A stretch of DNA of 5,626 nucleotides, from assembly GCA_946481695.1 (NCBI GenBank), contig CAMLON010000050.1, positions 1 through 5,626 of the forward strand, given 5' to 3'. Shown piece by piece: positions 1 to 5,626 of this stretch. Under the pieces are notes generated by a model. It saw only the letters and a program-made list of their open reading frames with translations. It ran no database searches and was not told the origin of the DNA. The translations under genes and the position numbers were made by a program. Position 1 is the first letter of the stretch; every line of letters begins with the position of its first letter. Source of the DNA: an uncultured Bartonella sp. (GTDB taxonomy: Bacteria > Pseudomonadota > Alphaproteobacteria > Rhizobiales > Rhizobiaceae).

Positions 1-206
1 CGGCCTCGCCTGACGGAAAGGTTTGGGGAACCTATCTCCATGGTTTGTTTTCGGCGGATGCTTTCCGTCATTATTTTATCGGAAATTTTGGTGCAAAGCC
101 GGATGCGTCCGGACATTTTGAAAAAATTGATAATGCACTCAATAAAATAGCCGACGAGTTGGAAAAGGCCGTCGATGTAAACGCGCTTTTTCGGCTTGCA
201 CGATAA
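1..206 (+). CDS. cobQ: Cobyric acid synthase, C-terminal end (partial, 5' part outside window)
   Basis: The frame starting at base 3 is open for 67 codons and stops at TAA 204-206. The fragment contains GKVWGTYLHGLFSADAFR, matching the C-terminal end of the glutamine amidotransferase domain of CobQ/CbiP. In this family the His of YLHGLF (codon at 39-41) belongs to the Cys-His-Glu triad that releases ammonia from glutamine. The tail after it is helical and hydrophobic, ending in DVNALFRLAR, as is usual for CobQ. From the family, the enzyme acts in the cytoplasm and amidates adenosylcobyrinic acid a,c-diamide at four peripheral carboxylates to give adenosylcobyric acid, using ATP and glutamine. 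The synthase domain and the nucleophilic Cys lie upstream and cannot be checked. The related amidase CobB shares the domain, but the tail and the cob neighbours favour CobQ. No terminator is obvious behind the stop. Confidence 0.88.
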   Translation, partial: ASPDGKVWGTYLHGLFSADAFRHYFIGNFGAKPDASGHFEKIDNALNKIADELEKAVDVNALFRLAR

Positions 207-443
207 AGTTTAAGCAGCTATCTCTAAAAGAGCCGGTTTTTTGCAAAAGAATTTGCGAAAAATAAACTGGACTTTCAGAAAATGGACCCAATTCGGGCAT
301 TTCATTCAAGCCGGTCAGTCAAATTATTGTATTTAAGAATGGGCTTAAAAATCTGGTTCCGGTTTGTGTTCTCGTCATTCAAGAACTCTGATTCTGCATC
401 AAGGCATGAAGCCGGTTTTTCAGCTTTCTTTGTAAAGTGATAA
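207..443. other. cobQ-cobP spacer, no confident gene
   Basis: This stretch of 237 bases separates cobQ from cobP, while the following genes are almost touching, so it is the likeliest place for a promoter of cobP-cobW-cobN. It contains an 11-base direct repeat AGCCGGTTTTT (231-241 and 410-420), a 9-base direct repeat TCATTCAAG (302-310 and 375-383), and four CCGGT words (233, 311, 359, 412). There is a perfect dyad TTTAAG-N6-CTTAAA (332-349) and an imperfect hairpin at 233-270. I looked for the conserved cobalamin riboswitch core and its terminal B12 box on both strands and did not see them. No pair of -35/-10 boxes stands out. A 52-codon frame at 282-440 is described under findings but is not supported as a gene. 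Confidence 0.7.
332..349. repeat. Inverted repeat TTTAAG-N6-CTTAAA in the cobQ-cobP spacer
   Basis: Bases 332-337 (TTTAAG) and 344-349 (CTTAAA) are perfect reverse complements with six bases between them, about 95 bases before the cobP ATG. The spacing of the half-sites, about 12 bases centre to centre, would suit a dimeric regulator or a short AT-rich hairpin. The dyad itself is read directly from the sequence; any operator role is inference. An AT-rich six-base dyad can arise by chance in a spacer of this size. Confidence 0.4.
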
Positions 444-983
444 ATGTCTATTCCTAAATGGAGAAGATTTTTGGCAAAAATAACATTGATTCTTGGCGGG
501 ACGCGTTCGGGAAAGTCGGTTTTTGCCGAAAATTATGTGTTGTCGGCCAATAAAGTACCGGTCTATCTCGCAACGGCAGAAATTTTCAATGAAGAGATGG
601 GAAAACGGGTCGACATGCATCGCTCACGCCGCGAGTCCGGCTGGATCAATGTTGAAGAACCGGTTGATATTATAGGCGAGATTGCAAAACATAATAGTAA
701 ACAAAAGATCGTCCTTGTTGATTGTCTCAGCGTTTGGCTTGGCAATTTATTGGAGCATCACCGGAACGTTGAAACAGAAATGGCAAAGCTTGTCGATGGT
801 CTTGCAAAGCTTGAGGTAGAAACGGTTTTTGTTTCGAGCGAGGTAGGACTCGGGATTGTGCCGGACAACAAGCTTGCGCGAGAATTCAGTGATTATGCTG
901 GTCTCATGAACCAGAAAATTGCGAATATAGCAGAAACGGTGTTTTTTGTTGCGGCTGGTCTGCCGCTTAAATTGAAAGGCTAA
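444..983 (+). CDS. cobP: Bifunctional adenosylcobinamide kinase / adenosylcobinamide-phosphate guanylyltransferase
   Basis: This is the CobP/CobU family enzyme, which phosphorylates adenosylcobinamide and then transfers GMP from GTP to make adenosylcobinamide-GDP, the substrate for lower-ligand attachment. Counting from the ATG at 444 (179 residues), the P-loop GGTRSGKS lies at 18-25. The motif HRSRRESGW has its His at 59, the position guanylylated in the family. VDCLSVWLGN lies at 92-101 and EVGLGIVPDNKLAR at 133-146, and the protein ends with AAGLPLKLKG. Two usually conserved residues differ: SSEVG where SNEVG or TNEVG is typical (Ser132), and AGLMNQ where AGRxNQ is typical (Leu154). The start is uncertain. 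ATG 444 has only a weak AAAG upstream and adds about nine non-conserved residues. TTG 471 is preceded by GGAGAAG at good spacing and would give 170 residues beginning MAKITLILGG. cobW follows after five bases, so the two are probably co-transcribed. cobU is a synonym used in enteric bacteria. Confidence 0.95.
   Translation: MSIPKWRRFLAKITLILGGTRSGKSVFAENYVLSANKVPVYLATAEIFNEEMGKRVDMHRSRRESGWINVEEPVDIIGEIAKHNSKQKIVLVDCLSVWLGNLLEHHRNVETEMAKLVDGLAKLEVETVFVSSEVGLGIVPDNKLAREFSDYAGLMNQKIANIAETVFFVAAGLPLKLKG
460..466 (+). promoter_or_regulatory. Candidate Shine-Dalgarno GGAGAAG for an internal TTG start of cobP
   Basis: GGAG at 460-463 ends seven bases before TTG 471-473, an ideal ribosome-binding geometry, and it lies inside the longer reading frame that starts at ATG 444. 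If used, it removes the extension MSIPKWRRF and puts the first residue close to the beta strand leading into the P-loop, as in most family members. It encodes part of Trp-Arg-Arg in the long form, so the match could be chance. Confidence 0.4.
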
Positions 984-988
984 GTTTG

Positions 989-2056
989 ATGTCGGAACAA
1001 AAATTTTTACAGAGCAAAATCCCAACCACCGTCATAACCGGATTTTTGGGTTCCGGAAAAACCACAATGATCAGGCATTTATTGGAAAATGCAAAAGGCA
1101 AACGCATTGCTCTCATCATTAACGAATTCGGCGAACTTGGTGTGGATGGCGGTTTGCTTAAAGGCTGTGGTCTTGATAATTGCCACGATGATGATCTCAT
1201 TGAACTTAATAACGGTTGCATCTGTTGCACGGTTGCCGAAGAATTTATTCCGACTATGACCAAACTTCTCGAGCGTGAGGATAGGCCCGATCATATTGTG
1301 ATCGAAACATCAGGTTTGGCACTTCCCCAGCCGCTTGTTGCAGCCTTCAATTGGCCTGAAATCAAAACGCAGGTGACCGTTGACGGAGTGATTACCGTGA
1401 TTGACGCTCCGGCGGTGGCCGAAGGCCGGTTTGCCGATGATATTGACAAAATCAATGCCGAACGTGCCGAAGATAGTTCGATCACCCATGAAAGCCCGCT
1501 TGAAGAATTGTTTGAAGACCAAATTCATGCGGCTGATCTTATCGTCCTCAACAAGGTCGACCTTATCGACGAGGATAAGCTCGAGAATGTGCGCAATATC
1601 ATTTCGAGCCATAGCGACAGAGTTCCCCAAATGGTCACGTCGAGTTTTGGCAGTATCGGAACCGATCTTATATTGGGGCTTGGCGTCGGTACCGAGAGCG
1701 ATATTGAAAACCGCAAATCCCACCATGAAATGAACCATGCAAATGGCGTTCCGCACAATCACGACGAATTCAAAAGCTTTGTCGTTAACGCACCATCCAT
1801 CCATGATCCCAAGGCATTAATGGAACGGTTGAAAACGATCATCGAAGAAAATGATATTTTGCGCCTCAAAGGTTTTGTCAATGTGGTTGGAAAGCCGATA
1901 CGTCTTGTTGTTCAAGCCGTCGGTCGGCGGATTGATTCCTATTTTGATCGCCCCTGGCAAAAAAACGAAGAGCATAAAAGCCATCTTGTTGTTATTGGCC
2001 TTCACGAAATCGACGAGGAGAAGGTGCGCAAAACTATTGAAGCGCTTGATGTCTGA
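989..2056 (+). CDS. cobW: CobW, cobalt-handling G3E-family GTPase of cobalamin biosynthesis
   Basis: CobW is a cytoplasmic P-loop GTPase of the G3E/COG0523 family. A homologue has been shown to bind Co(II) with Mg-GTP, and it is thought to supply cobalt to the CobNST chelatase; that role here is inferred from family and position. The product has 355 residues from ATG 989. A TTG directly before it at 986 is possible, but ATG suits the AAAGG at 975-979 (nine-base spacing). The P-loop GFLGSGKT lies at 18-25, NEFGELGVDG at 45-54 and the metal-binding CICC at 77-80. ETSG is at 107-110 and the guanine-specificity NKVD at 189-192. A His-rich linker at 246-259 (five His, ending HNH) precedes the C-terminal CobW domain from about 261. 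The block KGCGLDNC (58-65) adds two Cys and is usual for the true CobW branch. Placement directly before cobN separates it from zinc-related COG0523 proteins. The stop overlaps the cobN start by one base. Confidence 0.96.
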   Translation: MSEQKFLQSKIPTTVITGFLGSGKTTMIRHLLENAKGKRIALIINEFGELGVDGGLLKGCGLDNCHDDDLIELNNGCICCTVAEEFIPTMTKLLEREDRPDHIVIETSGLALPQPLVAAFNWPEIKTQVTVDGVITVIDAPAVAEGRFADDIDKINAERAEDSSITHESPLEELFEDQIHAADLIVLNKVDLIDEDKLENVRNIISSHSDRVPQMVTSSFGSIGTDLILGLGVGTESDIENRKSHHEMNHANGVPHNHDEFKSFVVNAPSIHDPKALMERLKTIIEENDILRLKGFVNVVGKPIRLVVQAVGRRIDSYFDRPWQKNEEHKSHLVVIGLHEIDEEKVRKTIEALDV

Positions 2057-5000
2057 TGCATTTGCTTCTTGCCCAGAAGGGAACCATAGCCGAACAGGAC
2101 AAGGCGATTGATCTTGGACAGTCGCCGGCCGATGTTATTTTTCTTTCGGCGGCTGATACCGAATTGGCAAGCCTTTCGGTTGCAAAAGCCGCATTGAAAA
2201 AAACAACGTCTTCGCTGAGGCTTGTCAATTTGCTTTCGCTTTCACACCCCATGTCGGTTGACACCTATGTCGAAAAAACCGTGTCATATGCGAAATTGAT
2301 TGTATTGCGCGTGATAGGTGGTGAAAGTTATTGGCCTTATGGCCTGCAAGTTCTCCACTCGCTGGCACTGGAAAAAAATATCAAACTGGTGGTTTTGCCC
2401 GGTGACGATAAAATAGACGAAAATTTGCAAAAATTTTCTACTGTTGCCGAAGAGGATTGCCACAATCTTTGGCACTATCTTATTGAAGCGAGTGCGCAAA
2501 ATATGCGCTCCTTTCTTGAATATTGTGATTATTTGCTGGGGCGCCACGAAAAGCCTGTCGAGGCGATCCCCTTGATGAAGGCAGGTCTCTGGTCGCCGGA
2601 TGACCCACCGTTAACTGTTGATGATCTCGTAAAACTTCACAATGCCACGCATGAACCGGTTGTAGCGATCTGTTTTTATCGTGCTTTGGTGCAGAGCGGG
2701 CAAACAGCGAGCGTCGAAGCACTTATCGACGCTCTTCAAAAACGCGGCTTAATCGCGCTACCGATTTTTGTTTCAAGTCTCAAAGATGAATTGAGCGTTG
2801 CAATTGTCGATTCGATTTTTGACCGGCTTTCGCCCGATATTGTGTTGAATGCAACGGGCTTTGCGGTTTCAAACGGGCATACGGGACGAAAACCCACTGT
2901 CCTAGAAAAGCGCGGTGCAATGGTTTTGCAGGTGGTTTTTGCCGGAAGCAGCAAAGAGCAATGGGAAAAAGATGGGCGTGGATTGACCGCCCGTGATCTA
3001 GCCATGAATGTTGCGCTTCCGGAAGTTGATGGACGCGTATTCACCCGCGCTGTGTCTTTCAAATCGGCAGTGGAATATGATGACGAGACAGAATGTAATG
3101 TTGTCGTCCATAAACCTTTGAAAGACAGGGTCGACTTTGTTGCAGAGCTCACAAAAAACTGGGTAAGACTGCGCAACAAGAAGCCGGAAGAGCGCCATAT
3201 TGCCATTGTCATGGCCAATTATCCCGGTGGCGATGGCCGCTTGGGGCACGGTGTCGGGCTTGATACACCGGCAGCCATGATTGTGACGCTTAACGCCATG
3301 AAAAGCCAAGGCTACGAAATAGAAAATATTCCGGAAAATGGCAATGAGCTCATGCGGTTGATGATTGAAGGTCCAACCAATGAAGGGGTGAAGGGAAGGA
3401 TAGTCCGGACAGCGCTTTCTTTGAGTCTTTACAAGAAGTTATTTCAATCACTTGATAAAAAGATTCAAGATGAAGTGACTGCACGTTGGGGTGCGCCGGA
3501 AGACGATGCCTATGTGGTTGACAACGGATTGGCCTTGCCGGTTTTAATGTTGGGGGAAACGGTTGTCGGATTACAGCCGGAACGCGCATTCGGAATGGAT
3601 GCAAAGCAAGTCTACCACGCACCCGATATTGTTCCCACCCATCATTACCTTGCATTCTATTTCTGGCTCCGTTTTGTTTATAAAGCCGATGCTATTATTC
3701 ATATGGGTAAACACGGCAATCTTGAATGGCTACCGGGAAAAGCTTTGGCACTCTCGAACCATTGCTATCCTGAAATTGCTCTTGGACCGATGCCGCATAT
3801 CTACCCGTTTATTGTCAACGACCCCGGTGAAGGAACACAGGCAAAACGACGCTCTTCAGCCGTTATCATTGACCATCTGACCCCGCCTTTGACGCGCGCG
3901 GAAAGTTATGGCCCGTTAAAAGATCTGGAGGGGCTTGTTGATGAATATTACGAGGCGTCGGGCGTTGACCCGCGTCGTCTCGTAAAGCTCAAAGGCGAAA
4001 TACTTGATCTGGTGCGGCTTACCGGTCTCAATCATGATGCCGGAATTGAAGACCATGATAGCGATGATCTGGCACTTGAAAAACTTGATGCCTTTTTGTG
4101 CGATCTCAAGGAATTGCAAATCAGGGACGGGCTGCATATTTTTGGCAAAGCGCCTTCCGGCGAACAATTGGAAAATCTCCTTGTCGCAACGGCACGTGTT
4201 CCCCGTGGCGATGGAGAAAATGGCAGTTTACACCGCGCTATCGCCGATGATCTCGGACTTGCTTTCGATCCGCTTGATTGTGTTTTTTCAGAAAAATGGC
4301 AAGGTGAAAAGCCTGAAATATTGAAGGGCATGACCGACAGCCTATGGCGCACAAATGGTGACACGGTCGAACGCATCGAGCTTCTGGCGCTGGCGCTGGT
4401 TTCCGGAAAGGTCACTCTTCCTCAAAACTTCACGAAAACAGCGCCAATTCTTAAAAATATTGAAGAAACATTGCGGCCATTGATTTTAAGTTGCGGCAAG
4501 GCGGAAATTGACGGGCTTTTAACCGCTCTTGACGGGCATTTTGTCGAGCCGGGGCCATCCGGTGCCCCGACACGCGGGCGGCCGGATGTATTTCCGACAG
4601 GGCGCAACTTTTTTTCGGTCGATACAAGGGCTGTACCCACACAATCGGCTTGGCAATTGGGTAGAAAATCGGCCGAGCTTCTCATTATCCGCTACGTACA
4701 AGACCACGGTGATTGGCCGAAGGCCTTTGGCCTCACCGCTTGGGGAACCGCCAATATGCGCACCGGTGGTGACGATATTGCGCAGGCTCTCGCACTTATC
4801 GGCGTCAAACCTTTGTGGGATGCGGCATCCCGCCGTGTGACCGGTGTTGAAGTTATTCCTGTAGCTGTTCTTGGTCGGCCACGTGTCGATGTGACGTTAA
4901 GGATTTCCGGTTTCTTCCGCGATGCATTTCCCGAACAGATCGCCTTGTTCGATCAGGCGGTGCGTCTTGTTGCCTCGCTTGACGAGGAGGAAGAGGATAA

Positions 5001-5626
5001 TCCGCTCCATGCGCATTATTTGAAAGACGTTAAAACGCTCACTGAAACCGGAAAGAGTACAAAAGAGGCGGAAAGAGAAGCCGGTTTTCGTGTTTTCGGC
5101 GCTCGTCCGGGTGTTTATGGAACCGGCGTTCAGGAGCTTCTTGACAAGGGCGAATGGAATGACCGTAACGACCTTGGTAAAGCATGGATTGCCCATTCTT
5201 CATTTGCTTACGGTAAGGAAGACGGGGTTGCTGCACAAAATATGCTTGAAAACCGGCTTCATCACATCAATGCCGTTGTCCAAAATCAGGATAATCGCGA
5301 ACATGATCTTCTCGATTCCGGTGAATATTATGCCTTTGAAGGGGGCATGGCTTCGGCAGTTGCCGATAAGCAGGGTGCTTTTCCGAAAGTCTATCACAAT
5401 GATATGTCGCGCCCCGAACGGCCGATGATAAAAACTTTGCAGGAAGAAATCGGGCGGACACTCCGCGGGCGTGCTGTTAATCCGAAATGGATAGAAGGGG
5501 TTATGCGACACGGCTTTAAAGGTGCTGTCGAAATGGCTGCAACTGTCGACTATCTTTTTGCTTTTTCGGCTACAACAAATGCCGTATCCAACGAACAATT
5601 CGAGGCGATTTATAATGCCTATATCG
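2056..5626 (+). CDS. cobN: Cobaltochelatase large subunit CobN (3' end outside window)
   Basis: The frame is open without interruption for 1190 codons to the window edge, which falls one base into the next codon. The family is usually about 1250-1280 residues, so roughly 60-90 residues are missing. CobN binds hydrogenobyrinic acid a,c-diamide and, with the ATPase subunits CobS and CobT, inserts Co(II); it is homologous to the magnesium chelatase H subunit. The canonical N-terminus MHLLLAQKGTI fixes the start at ATG 2056. Conserved blocks in order are SLSHPMSVDTYVEKT (about 66-80), GVGLDTP (400-406), HMGKHGNLEWLPGK (549-562), NDPGEGTQAKRRS (588-600), GLHIFGKAPSGE (692-703), GRNFFSVDTRAVPT (849-862), WGTANMRTGGDDI (896-908) and RVDVTLRISGFFRD (943-956). 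An odd point is NYPGGDGR at 388-395, where NYPNRDGR is more usual. The ATG shares its A with the cobW stop (TGATG) and has no nearby purine-rich site, so translation is probably coupled to cobW. Confidence 0.97.
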   Translation, partial: MHLLLAQKGTIAEQDKAIDLGQSPADVIFLSAADTELASLSVAKAALKKTTSSLRLVNLLSLSHPMSVDTYVEKTVSYAKLIVLRVIGGESYWPYGLQVLHSLALEKNIKLVVLPGDDKIDENLQKFSTVAEEDCHNLWHYLIEASAQNMRSFLEYCDYLLGRHEKPVEAIPLMKAGLWSPDDPPLTVDDLVKLHNATHEPVVAICFYRALVQSGQTASVEALIDALQKRGLIALPIFVSSLKDELSVAIVDSIFDRLSPDIVLNATGFAVSNGHTGRKPTVLEKRGAMVLQVVFAGSSKEQWEKDGRGLTARDLAMNVALPEVDGRVFTRAVSFKSAVEYDDETECNVVVHKPLKDRVDFVAELTKNWVRLRNKKPEERHIAIVMANYPGGDGRLGHGVGLDTPAAMIVTLNAMKSQGYEIENIPENGNELMRLMIEGPTNEGVKGRIVRTALSLSLYKKLFQSLDKKIQDEVTARWGAPEDDAYVVDNGLALPVLMLGETVVGLQPERAFGMDAKQVYHAPDIVPTHHYLAFYFWLRFVYKADAIIHMGKHGNLEWLPGKALALSNHCYPEIALGPMPHIYPFIVNDPGEGTQAKRRSSAVIIDHLTPPLTRAESYGPLKDLEGLVDEYYEASGVDPRRLVKLKGEILDLVRLTGLNHDAGIEDHDSDDLALEKLDAFLCDLKELQIRDGLHIFGKAPSGEQLENLLVATARVPRGDGENGSLHRAIADDLGLAFDPLDCVFSEKWQGEKPEILKGMTDSLWRTNGDTVERIELLALALVSGKVTLPQNFTKTAPILKNIEETLRPLILSCGKAEIDGLLTALDGHFVEPGPSGAPTRGRPDVFPTGRNFFSVDTRAVPTQSAWQLGRKSAELLIIRYVQDHGDWPKAFGLTAWGTANMRTGGDDIAQALALIGVKPLWDAASRRVTGVEVIPVAVLGRPRVDVTLRISGFFRDAFPEQIALFDQAVRLVASLDEEEEDNPLHAHYLKDVKTLTETGKSTKEAEREAGFRVFGARPGVYGTGVQELLDKGEWNDRNDLGKAWIAHSSFAYGKEDGVAAQNMLENRLHHINAVVQNQDNREHDLLDSGEYYAFEGGMASAVADKQGAFPKVYHNDMSRPERPMIKTLQEEIGRTLRGRAVNPKWIEGVMRHGFKGAVEMAATVDYLFAFSATTNAVSNEQFEAIYNAYI

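Noticed and set aside
207..443. Cobalamin riboswitch expected before a cob operon
   Set aside because: No B12 box or conserved pseudoknot core words were found on either strand; the partial resemblance of AAGCCGGTCAGTC at 308-320 is too short.
1046..1228. Extra Cys and His residues of CobW (KGCGLDNC and His-rich linker) as a novel metal site
   Set aside because: Both are normal for the CobW branch acting in B12 synthesis.
1310..1804. 164-codon minus-strand open frame
   Set aside because: Shadow of cobW on the opposite strand; the forward frame has all CobW motifs.
2736..3218. 160-codon minus-strand open frame
   Set aside because: It lies entirely opposite the canonical cobN frame, has Ser/Thr/Arg-rich low-information composition, and no recognisable domain.
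4550..4569. GC-rich perfect hairpin CGGGGC...GCCCCG inside cobN
   Set aside because: It falls on Gly/Pro/Ala codons of a conserved segment and has no T run; best explained by coding.
4715..4732. Near-perfect 18-base palindrome GGCCGAAGGCCTTTGGCC inside cobN
   Set aside because: It encodes a segment of the conserved block just before WGTANMRTGG; one mismatch at the symmetric pair and no flanking structure, so probably codon-driven.
5200..5598. 132-codon minus-strand open frame
   Set aside because: Opposite strand of conserved cobN sequence, with no family motif and no ribosome site seen.
1..5626. tRNA, rRNA, CRISPR, insertion sequence or phage traits
   Set aside because: Nearly the whole window is covered by four collinear cob genes, and the single spacer shows none of these.

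Overview
The window is an alphaproteobacterial-type segment of the aerobic (late cobalt insertion) cobalamin pathway, with every gene on the + strand. It holds the last 67 codons of a cobyric acid synthase gene (cobQ), a 237-base spacer, a cobinamide kinase/guanylyltransferase gene (cobP, also called cobU), the cobalt GTPase gene cobW, and the first 1190 codons of the large cobaltochelatase subunit gene cobN, which runs off the right edge. The very complete CobW and CobN similarity suggests the order Hyphomicrobiales (Brucella/Bartonella/Ochrobactrum relatives). Base composition looks moderate to slightly AT-rich by eye, lower than most rhizobia. The genus cannot be fixed from this alone.

Layout: 1-206 is the end of cobQ, including the histidine region of its glutamine amidotransferase domain. 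207-443 is the only sizeable non-coding stretch. It has short repeats, two dyads and one unconvincing 52-codon reading frame, but no B12-box or other recognisable cobalamin riboswitch core and no convincing terminator or promoter. 444-983 is cobP, whose true start may be a TTG at 471. cobW follows after about five bases, and cobN overlaps the cobW stop by one base (TGATG). cobP, cobW and cobN therefore look like one translationally tight transcription unit.

How the genes fit together: CobW is the cobalt-handling GTPase thought to supply Co(II). CobN, with CobS and CobT (not in this window), inserts cobalt into hydrogenobyrinic acid a,c-diamide. CobQ then amidates the corrin ring to adenosylcobyric acid. 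CobP activates adenosylcobinamide to its GDP form for nucleotide loop assembly. The window thus pairs cobalt delivery and insertion with two later steps.

I found no undescribed system. The core of the window is conventional B12 biosynthesis. The points worth a second look are small: the cobP start, a few substitutions at usually conserved CobP and CobN positions, the structure of the cobQ-cobP spacer, and the gene order.
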